Part shown: positions 53,067 to 61,994 of the stretch, one piece after another
Layout of the letters: each line of letters begins with the position of its first letter
Position numbering within the stretch: the first letter of the stretch is position 1
The notes under the pieces: model-generated
Seen by the model: the letters and a program-made list of their open reading frames with translations, nothing else
Databases searched by the model: none
What the model was told of the DNA's origin: nothing
Assembly (NCBI GenBank): GCA_017394705.1
Contig: JAFPXH010000005.1
Location: 226,564 to 290,563, forward strand
Direction of reading: 5' to 3'
DNA length: 64,000 nt
From: Paludibacteraceae bacterium
GTDB taxonomy: Bacteria; Bacteroidota; Bacteroidia; Bacteroidales; Paludibacteraceae
Made by a program: the position numbers and the translations under genes

Positions 53067-54935
53067 CTATGGTTTCATATGTAAATCAATGGCACCCGAA
53101 ATCTCTGTACTCAGTTCTCCGGTCATAGGGAGAACCTCGTCAACCGCGGTGTAGACGCGGACGAAATCCACACTTGGCAGACTAACAGGATGTCCGTCCG
53201 CGTCTACAGCCCACGAGATGTCGAAAGATGAGCCTTCTATATCAATATTCGGTTTATTATCTACGTATCCGTACTCCAGAATCCGTTGTACGTTCTGGTT
53301 GTTGATGCGTTCTGTCTGGGGTGGCAGTTTAGCGCCATGTAGCGTGTACTCATCCGCTTCTATCCACTGCGGGTAATACGGATGTTTATGGAACGCATTT
53401 TGCAATGTGTCGCCCTCTCGCGTGTAAGTTCGCGTGAACGAATGGATGGTATTCGGATCATCATACAGAGAGCCTTTCAGTTCGTACCACTTATCATCAG
53501 GCAGACCGTTCCGGTTATCATCCCTGCTCACCAGCACAATGCCCGGTTCACTACTGCCATAGACCTCACTGCCGGCCATATAGAATGCATTGCCAAGTAT
53601 CTGAATATCCCGGCCCTCTTTATTTTCCACCGCGTGGTCAAAACCAAACGTAACGTAACCGCCCCATCCTCCTAAGCAAATCAAACCTCCTGCATTATGG
53701 GCGATGGACTGCTCACATTTGCGGAGCATGGACTCCACATTATCTCCCTCCTCATATTTGGGTAACTCATTGATGAACTGTCCCATGGCCGGCATATACT
53801 CATACACTTTGTGTATGTAGGGAGAAAAAGTGTATGTTGTATCATGCTTGGTGGTGTCCGGATACAGGTCATACGCACCCATCACACGGCATAAATGACC
53901 GGGGATATCTCCCGTCTTGGCTTTCCAGCGTTCTGTGCCTTCGTAACTATAGCAATACAACACTCCTGACGAGACATAGTTCTTGGCGTCCGTGATATAA
54001 AGAGCATCCGGTGTCGCCAACAGTCCATACGGGTGTTCGTAGTTGGAAATATCTATTGGTTGTGGCTGTTCCGTAAAGTCGATGGTCGAAAAAGCTCTCA
54101 ATGCATGTGCTTCATTATCCAGAATATAAGCCGTTGAACCTTGTATGGATATATTGGCACAGGGCGTTTCAATTCGCTTCAACTCAGCGGTTAAGTCTAT
54201 GATTACCAGGTTGGGCTTAGCGTCCGCATAGTTACCTTGACAGCAAACCCACAGGCGGTCCTGATTATCTTTGCGTAACCGCGTAGGATTGAGACCGACA
54301 ATGATTTGTTGCGTTTCGGTAAAAGAGTGCAAGTCTATTACGGAAAGCGTGGAGTCGTATTGATTAGTGAGGTATCCGCCGGAATTGCAGACATACAATT
54401 TATCTCCAATTACACATAGTTCATCCGGCTGATGTCCTACTTTGACTTCCCGTGTCACTTGCAACGTCGCTGTGTCCACTTCGTACACCGAGCCTAACAT
54501 CTCCGGGTCTGCCACGCTGCCCACATACGCACTCACGTACATCTTGTCGCCGTAAAATGCCATATACCGGCAGTTGGGGAGTTCTACTTGGCCGATATGC
54601 CGGGCTTGCTCGTCCATCACTTCCACTTTGTGCGAGCAGTTGATAACCGCATACAAGCGATGACCGTACTGTTGTATATCATTGCCCACATCGCCCAATT
54701 CCTTTATCTGCCGCGGGTTCTGGCCTCCGTACCAGTTACTGTAATAGGTGCCGGTCTCCAGATTGACATAGTCCAAACGCGCTTTGTTTGAGCCCATGTT
54801 TCCTTCGCAAAGCACGTATAAACCGCCTGTACGCACTTCATCCGTGACGTGGTCACCCATAGTAGGATACACAATCTCATCGCCACGACAAGCGGTGAAG
54901 AACAAACAAATTACAAATGTAAAATGTAAAATGAT
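53067..54935 (-). CDS. BtuG-like surface lipoprotein: YncE-type propeller fused to a second surface domain, with no ATG
   Basis: About 620 residues. The open frame begins directly after the BtuB-like stop (54936-54938), and its first codons read ILHFTFVICLFFTACRGDE, a lipoprotein signal peptide and lipobox. No ATG or GTG exists before the lipobox; only ATC, ATT, TTA or the TTG at 54905, inside the signal peptide, is available. Residues about 25-330 form a beta-propeller (YncE-like, VGHQPDELCVIGDKLYVCNS, VGLNPTRLRKDNQDRLWVCC), as in the B12-capturing BtuG. The rest (GGWGGYVTFGFDHAV, LVSRDDNRNGLPDDKWYELK) is a domain usually encoded separately in such loci. Confidence 0.8.
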   Translation of the reverse strand: MILHFTFVICLFFTACRGDEIVYPTMGDHVTDEVRTGGLYVLCEGNMGSNKARLDYVNLETGTYYSNWYGGQNPRQIKELGDVGNDIQQYGHRLYAVINCSHKVEVMDEQARHIGQVELPNCRYMAFYGDKMYVSAYVGSVADPEMLGSVYEVDTATLQVTREVKVGHQPDELCVIGDKLYVCNSGGYLTNQYDSTLSVIDLHSFTETQQIIVGLNPTRLRKDNQDRLWVCCQGNYADAKPNLVIIDLTAELKRIETPCANISIQGSTAYILDNEAHALRAFSTIDFTEQPQPIDISNYEHPYGLLATPDALYITDAKNYVSSGVLYCYSYEGTERWKAKTGDIPGHLCRVMGAYDLYPDTTKHDTTYTFSPYIHKVYEYMPAMGQFINELPKYEEGDNVESMLRKCEQSIAHNAGGLICLGGWGGYVTFGFDHAVENKEGRDIQILGNAFYMAGSEVYGSSEPGIVLVSRDDNRNGLPDDKWYELKGSLYDDPNTIHSFTRTYTREGDTLQNAFHKHPYYPQWIEADEYTLHGAKLPPQTERINNQNVQRILEYGYVDNKPNIDIEGSSFDISWAVDADGHPVSLPSVDFVRVYTAVDEVLPMTGELSTEISGAIDLHMKP

Positions 54936-56966
54936 TTAATATCTTACTGCAAACGTGCATCTTATATTTTGTTTTGGCATCGGGTAATTTTGGATTACTT
55001 CGTAATCCTGCCCGAGCAAGTTATTGATTTCGATATTTGCCTTTAGCCACACCGCGCGCTGATTGACGTCGGATGTAGGGACAATCCATTCGCCATAAAG
55101 CGACAAGTCGTGGGTGTACCAAGGCTGTACATAGTTATAAATCGTGTTCTCCTGTTGGCTGTATCGCTCGCCTACATAGATGAATGAATAATTGAGACCG
55201 TAGTGGTCTCCGCGTTTGCTTTGCCAGTCCAGGCCGAGCACCACACTACCGCTGTGCCACGGTATATACGGAATTTGGTGTCCGTAATAGGTGTCGTCAG
55301 GATTCGTGACGTCGATGGCCGTCTGATAGGTATAATTAAGGCGTCCACGCAACACAAAGCGCAGCGGCAGATAGAATGACATATCTGCCTTGGCATCCAC
55401 GCCGTTTATCTTCACCGTGCCCAGATTGAGCATTGTCCAGCGGAACTGTTGCCCTTTCGGGTAAGCGATAATCTTGTCCGTCACGCGATTGTAATAATAT
55501 GAGGCTGCGAAATTGAGTTGATAGGCCTTATTGACCTTCCTGTACGCAATTTCAACACTATGTTGACGAGCTAATTCCGGACGTAACGAAGCGTTACCCA
55601 AATCGGTATAATAGAGGTCGTTGAATGTCGGATAGCGATAACTCTGCTTATAGAAAGCATTGATACTGAGGTCGATAGCCGGATACGGTCTGAACGAGAG
55701 GAATACACCCGGCGTCACGCGAGGTTTATCATTATCCACGACCGTCATCAGCACCGACGCTTGCATGCGCAGATATTCCTTGATATTCAATGCCGTTGCA
55801 GCACTCAGCCAATGGCTATGACGGCTGAAGTATTCCGGTGAGGCGTCTAACAACAAGTTCTCGCGCGCTAAGGTATTATACTGATAGTCATATGCAAGCG
55901 AGACGTCCCACCATTTGAAAATCTGCACTTTATTGGCAAGCGACAGATAGACTTCTTGCTGCAGATACTCGTTGTTAGAAGGCAATAAACGCTCGTCATA
56001 ATTGATATAATGCGTGTAATCATTGGCATATTTGACCAGAAGGCGTGTATTCCATCGCCCGAACCACTCATCCTGCCACTGGGCCTGTACAAAAGAATTG
56101 CGGTCCCATAGTCTTTCTCCGTTTCGCCATACATTATTGACAATCGCTCCGGGAATACCGCGTTCACTCCAGTAGTTATACGCATGAATGCGCCAGAAAC
56201 CGGTTGTACGATAATAGTGATGAAGGCCTAATTCCGCGCGCACGGCATTAATATCTCCGTTCTGGCGGATAGCCGTAGTATCGTATGCCGTCTCGCCTGT
56301 GGGCAACACACGACGGTAACGGAACGGATATTTGCCATTTGAATAGACGTACTCTGCATCCATGGTCAGCGCCAAGCCTTCTGCCAGCTTGACGTCTACG
56401 CCCACATTCGGATTCGCCAACGCAAACGATCCGCAACGTATCTGTGCGTGTACATGCGCGCGCTCGCCCGTTTTAAAATAAGGTTTACGCGTAGTGAGAT
56501 ACACATTACCTGCGGCACCGAACTCGCGCGCAGACTGGAATATATCGGATTTCTGGCCGTTGAAGAGTTGAATTTCCTCCATGTTATCCAGAGAGAACCG
56601 GCCTAAGTCCACTTGTCCGTTCTGAGCATTACCTAATTGCACGCCGTTATAATAGACCGCTGTATGTTGGCTGCCCATTGAGCGGATGTTAATCGTCTTG
56701 ATACCTCCTACTCCGCCGTAATCCTTGAGTTGCACGCCCGCAAAATAGCGCAAGGCATCTGCCACAGAAAGCGCATTAAGGCGTTTCAGTTCTGCTCCCT
56801 TGAGTGTCTGCGGGACAATAACATCCTTCGCCAAAGCACGCGCCGTTACCTCCACTTCCTCTATCTGGAATTGGTTATACAACGAATCTAACTCCGCATC
56901 GCTGACAGCGAATACAGAGCGTGCACACAGTGCGAAAATCAGTATGAAAAGAATATGTTTGTTCAT
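54936..56966 (-). CDS. btuB: BtuB-like TonB-dependent outer-membrane receptor
   Basis: A 676-residue receptor with a signal peptide (MNKHILFILIFALCARSVFA). The plug domain (about 40-155) shows LNALSVADALRYFAGVQLKDY and GGVGGIKTINIRSMGSQHTAVYYNG, followed by a 22-strand barrel ending in RCTFAVRY with the terminal aromatic residue. It imports cobalamin using TonB energy, judged by the riboswitch just upstream and the BtuG- and BtuF-like genes downstream. It is the first gene of the locus. Confidence 0.93.
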   Translation of the reverse strand: MNKHILFILIFALCARSVFAVSDAELDSLYNQFQIEEVEVTARALAKDVIVPQTLKGAELKRLNALSVADALRYFAGVQLKDYGGVGGIKTINIRSMGSQHTAVYYNGVQLGNAQNGQVDLGRFSLDNMEEIQLFNGQKSDIFQSAREFGAAGNVYLTTRKPYFKTGERAHVHAQIRCGSFALANPNVGVDVKLAEGLALTMDAEYVYSNGKYPFRYRRVLPTGETAYDTTAIRQNGDINAVRAELGLHHYYRTTGFWRIHAYNYWSERGIPGAIVNNVWRNGERLWDRNSFVQAQWQDEWFGRWNTRLLVKYANDYTHYINYDERLLPSNNEYLQQEVYLSLANKVQIFKWWDVSLAYDYQYNTLARENLLLDASPEYFSRHSHWLSAATALNIKEYLRMQASVLMTVVDNDKPRVTPGVFLSFRPYPAIDLSINAFYKQSYRYPTFNDLYYTDLGNASLRPELARQHSVEIAYRKVNKAYQLNFAASYYYNRVTDKIIAYPKGQQFRWTMLNLGTVKINGVDAKADMSFYLPLRFVLRGRLNYTYQTAIDVTNPDDTYYGHQIPYIPWHSGSVVLGLDWQSKRGDHYGLNYSFIYVGERYSQQENTIYNYVQPWYTHDLSLYGEWIVPTSDVNQRAVWLKANIEINNLLGQDYEVIQNYPMPKQNIRCTFAVRY

Positions 56967-56999
56967 TGTTCGTCCTATTCCAGGAGGACTTTCAATTGC

Positions 57000-57092
57000 G
57001 CAAAGACGAAGCGATCTGACTTAGGTCCTACGACCATCACAGTTGCCGGTCAGTCCGGGATTCTCACCCGAGTTCTCTTCTATCTTCTTTGC
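57000..57092 (-). promoter_or_regulatory. Cobalamin riboswitch, short form
   Basis: The minus strand contains GGGTGAGAATCCCGGACTGA, then CCGGCAACTGTGATG, then AAGTCAGATCGC, which is the conserved B12-aptamer core. P1 pairs GCAAAGA (57092-57086) with TCTTTGC (57006-57000), so the aptamer is about 93 nt, shorter than class I and like the small class II type. After it comes hairpin GTCCT/AGGAC (about 56990-56971), overlapping the likely ribosome-binding region 4 nt from the btuB ATG, a likely translational switch. P1 starts within 3 bp of the DUF1846 stop. Confidence 0.9.
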
Positions 57093-57094
57093 CG

Positions 57095-58570
57095 TTATTT
57101 TTTAGCGGGTTCTGTTGTTAAATCGATTCCCAGTTTCTTAAATGTTCTCCAATCCACTTCCTTCAGCATCACCGTCGAGTGCGCCTGACATCCTTTGAGT
57201 AACGGTAATGTCTCCAGCGCCTTGCGGCAGTTCTCATCTTGCAGCGACAGTACAGACAATGCTACCAGTACCTCATCCGTATGCAAACGGGGGTTTTGAC
57301 CGTGCAGGTAAGTGATTTTTGTCTGTTGGATAGGCTCGATAATATTCTCCGGTATCAATCGTACCGAATGATCAATGCCCGCCAACTCTTTCATTGCATT
57401 GAGCAGCAATGCCGCCGACGAGCCTAATAGATCCCCGGCCTCGGCAGTTATGATACGCCCGTCCGGCAGTTCGATGGCCGCTGAATGTGAGAAAGTGCCA
57501 TCATGTAGCGCGCCCGTCAGCGCTCTGCGCTCGCGAGCTGCTACAGTCGTATGGCGATAAGCGGTATTGATGCCTACCTGTTGCTGCAACAACGCCAGTT
57601 TCTTTATCTCTGCATCATTGCATGCACCGTTCGCCATGTGGCACAGCGCTTGGAAATAGCGGCGGATAATCTCCTGCTTACTGGCTTCACGAACCGCCTC
57701 GTCATCGCTGATACAAAAACCCACCATGTTCACGCCCATATCAGTCGGGGACTTATAGGGGTTCTTGCCGTAGATGGAGGTGAATAGTGCATCCAGCACC
57801 GGATAAATCTCCACATCGCGGTTATAGTTGACCGCCGTCTTGCCGTATGCCTCCAAATGGAACGGATCAATCATATTCACATCTTGCAAGTCCGCCGTCG
57901 CCGCCTCATAAGCTACGTTCAGCGGATGTTTGAGCGGCAGGTTCCATACGGGGAATGTCTCAAACTTGGCATACCCGGCCTCATGACCGCGTACTTGCTC
58001 GTTGTACAACTGACTCAGACACACAGCCATCTTGCCGCTTCCAGGCCCCGGAGCTGTCACAACAACCAGAGGACGCGTCGTTTCCACATAATCATTGTGC
58101 CCGAAACCCTCTTCCGATGCAATCAGATCCACGTTATGCGGGTAACCGTCAATGATATAATGATAATAAACGCGTATGCCTTTGCGTTCCAAGCGCTGAC
58201 GATAGGCGTCCGCAGAGCGCTGACCGGAGTAATGGGTAATCACGACGGATGACACCATAAAACCGCGTGACATAAACGCCTCGCGCAAACGGAGTACATC
58301 TTCGTCATACGTGATTCCCAAATCCTGGCGCACTTTGTTACGCTCTATATCTTCCGCAGAAATGACGATAATTATCTCCAGTGAGTCCTGTAACTGCGTT
58401 AACATCTGCAGTTTGCTATCCGGCATAAATCCCGGCAGCACCCTACTCGCATGCAGATCGTCGAAGAGCTTGCCACCCAACTCCAGGTACAGTTTATTGC
58501 CAAACTGAGCTATGCGTTCACGGATGTGCTCCGATTGAATGCGGATATATTTATCGTTATCAAAAGCCGT
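57095..58570 (-). CDS. DUF1846 (UPF0371) family protein
   Basis: A 491-residue cytosolic protein of the DUF1846 family (start at the ATG at 58570; the frame extends to 58588 across a repeat). Family segments are FDNDKYIRIQSEHIRERIAQ, LYLELGGKLFDDLHASRVLP, LVVVTAPGPGSGKMAVCLSQ (P-loop-like, about 170-190), ATADLQDVNMIDPFHLEAYG and NYNRDVEIYPVL. The family function is not known. The upstream spacer is a TTTCCAC/TTTCTAC tandem repeat. It precedes the B12 riboswitch without a visible terminator. Confidence 0.9.
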   Translation of the reverse strand, partial: TAFDNDKYIRIQSEHIRERIAQFGNKLYLELGGKLFDDLHASRVLPGFMPDSKLQMLTQLQDSLEIIIVISAEDIERNKVRQDLGITYDEDVLRLREAFMSRGFMVSSVVITHYSGQRSADAYRQRLERKGIRVYYHYIIDGYPHNVDLIASEEGFGHNDYVETTRPLVVVTAPGPGSGKMAVCLSQLYNEQVRGHEAGYAKFETFPVWNLPLKHPLNVAYEAATADLQDVNMIDPFHLEAYGKTAVNYNRDVEIYPVLDALFTSIYGKNPYKSPTDMGVNMVGFCISDDEAVREASKQEIIRRYFQALCHMANGACNDAEIKKLALLQQQVGINTAYRHTTVAARERRALTGALHDGTFSHSAAIELPDGRIITAEAGDLLGSSAALLLNAMKELAGIDHSVRLIPENIIEPIQQTKITYLHGQNPRLHTDEVLVALSVLSLQDENCRKALETLPLLKGCQAHSTVMLKEVDWRTFKKLGIDLTTEPAKK

Positions 58571-58620
58571 CATCTTTCCACTTTCCACTTTCTACTTTCC
58601 ACTTTCTACTTTCCACTTTC
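58571..58620. repeat. TTTCCAC/TTTCTAC tandem repeat between DUF1846 and wzc-like genes
   Basis: Seven to eight heptamer units fill the spacer and the first bases of the Wzc-like stop region. On the minus strand it is GGAAAGT/AGAAAGT, purine-rich like a ribosome-binding site. Confidence 0.9.
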
Positions 58621-61218
58621 CTTCGATTCCTCGTCATCCTCGTCGTGATGGTAATAATAGTACGAGCGGTATGCTTTGTCGTCTTTTACCAGCTTACCGT
58701 ATATCTTGCCGTACAGTTTGCCATAACGCCTTGAATTATTGTTATTCTCGCCATAACCATATCCATAACCTCCGTATCCTCCATAACCGAAGTGGCCGTA
58801 TCCGTAACCGCCGTAACCGCCATAACCGTAGCCATAACCCGAACCATACGAGTGACGGCCTTCCGTTGGGATATCCGACAATACTATTTGTACTTTATCC
58901 GGCGTATCCACCACTTCTGCCATCTGCTCAAGAGTCTGTTTGCAGAAGGACTTATTGGTCTGCATACAACGGATTACATACAGACACAGGTCGCTTTGCT
59001 CAATGATGGCATACGCGTCAGGAACGAGACCGATAGGCGATGTATCCATTACGATGAAATCATATTCCTGCTTGAGTTTCTCCATCAGCTGGCCTAACTT
59101 ATCGGTGTGCACCAACTCGCCGGGGTTCGGAGGAATAGTACCGGCACGCAAGAAATCAAAGCCAAACGGCGTGCTTTTCGTCAGCACATCTTCCAATTCG
59201 CAGTCGCCTATCAGGTAATTGGACATACCGTTTCCGTTCTCCAGACCCAGTTTGGTGTGGATGTTCGGTTTACGGAGGTCGAGGTCAATAAGCAAGGTCT
59301 TCTTTCCTGTCATGGCATAGAGTGCCGCGAGGTTAGTGGAAAGGAAAGTCTTACCATCGCCTGACTCAGTCGAGGTGACGCACACGGTTATGTTCGTTTT
59401 TCTGCGCAAGAGGAATTCCATGCGCGTACGGATGGCACGTAGCATCTCCGCGTAGCTCGAGCGCGGTGAAGCGCGTACCAGCGTCGGGTTCTGGCTCTTG
59501 GCGTGACGAAGTGTTCCGATAAGGCGGAATGATTTGAGTTTCATTACATCTTTCGGAGAACGGATTTTGTTATTAAGCAGTTCACTTAATACGATGAGCA
59601 CCAGAGGGATAAGGAAACCGATAATCAGATAGGTCGAGGTCGTTTTGGATTTAGCCTTGGCGTTCATGATGGCGGTAGTACGCGCCTTGTCCATAATGCT
59701 GTTATCCGGTGTGTTCGATGCTTTCTGAATCTCAGCTTCTGCGCGTTTCTGAAGGAAGAAGGTGTAGTAGTTGTCATCAATGCGGTAATTACGCTCGATG
59801 GCCACCATCTGCAGTTCTTTCTCCGGCAATTGTTTGATGGAGCGCTCTACATCTTTGTAGCGGTTCTGCAGGTCGGCTTTCTCTATCTCCAGCGACGCAC
59901 GCATGGACCCAACCACCTCTTCTATCGCTTTCTTCACGTTCTCGATATCCTTGGTGTATTTGGCGTAATAGACGTTGCGTTCGGATAACTCGCCGCGCTG
60001 GATACGCAGGTCGTTCAGTTGCTGAACGAGCGACATCAACATCGGTTCATCCACGCCCATTGTTGTCGGAGCGATTACTGCGTCTTTCTCTATATTATCG
60101 TTGATATACTTAATCAGATAATCGAAATAGGTCTCGCGAAGCCGGAGTGCCATCTGTTGCTGCTCATATTCCGAAATACGGCTCATCAGCTGTCCTGCAT
60201 AAGAGTTCACATCAACGAACTTGTTCTCCTGTCGGAAATCAGTCATCGCGCCCTCACTTACTTGCAGCGAGGCTTGCAGGTTCTCCAGCTGCTCGTTGAT
60301 AAAGCGGATGGAGTTCTCCGCCACTTCGTTCTTCTGCTCCAGGTTTTGCAGGAGGTATATCTCCGCCAGTTTGTCCAGGAACTCGCAATCGCGTTGAGGT
60401 GTCTCGCTGACCAGCGAAAGAGCCAGAACGGTCGAGCCTTCCGTCACAAACGACAGGTTGAGACGACTCATGAACTCATCCACAAGGGATTCGTGGCTGC
60501 GGAAACGGAAATAGATCTTTCCGGAGTTGACCATCAGTTCGGTCGGCCAAACGATAATGTCGAACAGCGAACAATGAATCGGTTCGCCGTAATGGGCATC
60601 CAGTTCCAGCGGCACATTCTCATCGGTGGAAGAGATATGCATGGAGCCGTCTTTGCTGAAATTGACCTGATACAGAATGCCGTAGGCACGAGGATCCAGA
60701 TGCGAGTACTCCACTTTTATCGGCGTTTGGCGATAGAGTTGGCGGGTCTTGAAACGGCCCTGCGTGATATACTCCACATTGAGGAAAGGCAATGAATCGA
60801 CCACGCGGCACATCAGGTCATAGGATCCCAGCATAATCATCTGGTTATTCACGTTCTTATAGCCCGCATCGACGCCAAAACCGCTCATGAGGGCAGATGC
60901 CGAACCGCCATATGTTCCGCTCTCTTTGATAACGATGGTGCCTTGCGAGTAATAGGTCGGTATCCAGCGACGGTTCTTCAGCATCGCCAGACCTAATGCT
61001 ATGACAAGCGCGATAACAAACAGATACCAGTAGTGCAGGAATGTGAACAACCACTCCAATGGGTTGAAATTCACGCCGCCATCATCATCGTTATCCTGCT
61101 GCTGAGGGTCTTGTTGATAGTACTGTTGGTTGCCCTGATAATAATAGGCATTATTGCCTCCCGGCGTATAATAACGGTTGTTACCACCCGGGGTGTAATA
61201 TTGATTATTGTTCTCCAT
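58606..61218 (-). CDS. Wzc-like polysaccharide co-polymerase and tyrosine autokinase with repetitive ends
   Basis: An 870-residue inner-membrane protein for capsule or exopolysaccharide chain-length control. N-terminal residues 1-45 are repeats of YYTPGGNN/YYQ, before the first membrane helix (about 55-80). The periplasmic Wzz domain and coiled coils run to about 500, and the second helix (TYLIIGFLIPLVLIVLSELL) lies at about 525. The cytosolic BY-kinase has Walker A TESGDGKTFLSTNLA (about 605), Walker A' LLIDLDLRKPN and Walker B FIVMDTSPIG. The C-terminus holds a long Gly/Tyr repeat (GYGYGGYGGYGYG) and the cluster YRSYYYYHHDEDDEE. Tyr-rich tails are autophosphorylation sites in this family. 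Confidence 0.93.
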   Translation of the reverse strand: MENNNQYYTPGGNNRYYTPGGNNAYYYQGNQQYYQQDPQQQDNDDDGGVNFNPLEWLFTFLHYWYLFVIALVIALGLAMLKNRRWIPTYYSQGTIVIKESGTYGGSASALMSGFGVDAGYKNVNNQMIMLGSYDLMCRVVDSLPFLNVEYITQGRFKTRQLYRQTPIKVEYSHLDPRAYGILYQVNFSKDGSMHISSTDENVPLELDAHYGEPIHCSLFDIIVWPTELMVNSGKIYFRFRSHESLVDEFMSRLNLSFVTEGSTVLALSLVSETPQRDCEFLDKLAEIYLLQNLEQKNEVAENSIRFINEQLENLQASLQVSEGAMTDFRQENKFVDVNSYAGQLMSRISEYEQQQMALRLRETYFDYLIKYINDNIEKDAVIAPTTMGVDEPMLMSLVQQLNDLRIQRGELSERNVYYAKYTKDIENVKKAIEEVVGSMRASLEIEKADLQNRYKDVERSIKQLPEKELQMVAIERNYRIDDNYYTFFLQKRAEAEIQKASNTPDNSIMDKARTTAIMNAKAKSKTTSTYLIIGFLIPLVLIVLSELLNNKIRSPKDVMKLKSFRLIGTLRHAKSQNPTLVRASPRSSYAEMLRAIRTRMEFLLRRKTNITVCVTSTESGDGKTFLSTNLAALYAMTGKKTLLIDLDLRKPNIHTKLGLENGNGMSNYLIGDCELEDVLTKSTPFGFDFLRAGTIPPNPGELVHTDKLGQLMEKLKQEYDFIVMDTSPIGLVPDAYAIIEQSDLCLYVIRCMQTNKSFCKQTLEQMAEVVDTPDKVQIVLSDIPTEGRHSYGSGYGYGYGGYGGYGYGHFGYGGYGGYGYGYGENNNNSRRYGKLYGKIYGKLVKDDKAYRSYYYYHHDEDDEESKESGK

Positions 61219-61223
61219 AGTCG

Positions 61224-61994
61224 TTATCTATACAGCGTAGCCACATAGTTCAGCACGGTTGTCAGTAATGCCACACTGCTGGTTATCAGACCTAAGAAAC
61301 CGGTGTAAGTGGGCACTTTGTAGAAACTGTCTTTCGTACGAGCTACATAAATCACGTCATTCGGGTAAATATAATAGTATTTCGAGTCGATAATCGAATT
61401 GGTACGCATGTCGAATTCCAATATCTCGGGTTCCTGCGCACCGTCTCGCGGACGGATGATACGGATATGACGGCGGTCACCGCTATTCATCACATCGCCC
61501 GTCATAGCGAGGGCCTGGAAGATATTCATCTTCTCCTTGTATATATAATACCGTCCGGCGCGGGCATCGCCCACTACCGAGAAATACTTGTTGTACAACA
61601 CCATTTTCACATCCGCGTCAGGAATGATCTCACGGAAAGCCGCGCGGATTGTATCCTGTGCCTCTTGTTCCGTCAAACCGGCTATGTGGACAGGCGGCAG
61701 GAAAGGAAGGTCCACCGTTCCGTCCGAATAAACGCGGTAGGAATTGGCGTACTGACCGTTGGAAACGGTATTATTGGCTGCCAACGTTTTGGAGATGGTC
61801 TCGTCCAGTGTTATCAGGCGATAGATAATCTCATCGTTGACGCGTATACGGTAAGGCTCATAAGGTACTGAGTCATACTGAGGAAGCTTGTTGGTTTTCG
61901 TCGGCTCTTGCAGATAACCGATGGCGCGGTGGCTGTAACAGCCCGTCAGGCACACGGCGCAGAGAATAACCAGTATATGTCTCATTCGTTTCAT
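61224..61994 (-). CDS. Wza-like polysaccharide export lipoprotein (second copy)
   Basis: A 256-residue lipoprotein (lipobox LCAVCLTGCYSH). The poly-export domain is seen in YEPYRIRVNDEIIYRLITLDE, and VDLPFLPPVHIAGLTEQEAQ (about 105-125) and SLBB-like VVGDARAGRYYIYKEKMNIFQAL follow. A C-terminal hydrophobic helix (about 230-250) fits the outer-membrane part of Wza-type channels. It overlaps the upstream paralogue by 4 bp and precedes the Wzc-like gene. Confidence 0.9.
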   Translation of the reverse strand: MKRMRHILVILCAVCLTGCYSHRAIGYLQEPTKTNKLPQYDSVPYEPYRIRVNDEIIYRLITLDETISKTLAANNTVSNGQYANSYRVYSDGTVDLPFLPPVHIAGLTEQEAQDTIRAAFREIIPDADVKMVLYNKYFSVVGDARAGRYYIYKEKMNIFQALAMTGDVMNSGDRRHIRIIRPRDGAQEPEILEFDMRTNSIIDSKYYYIYPNDVIYVARTKDSFYKVPTYTGFLGLITSSVALLTTVLNYVATLYR

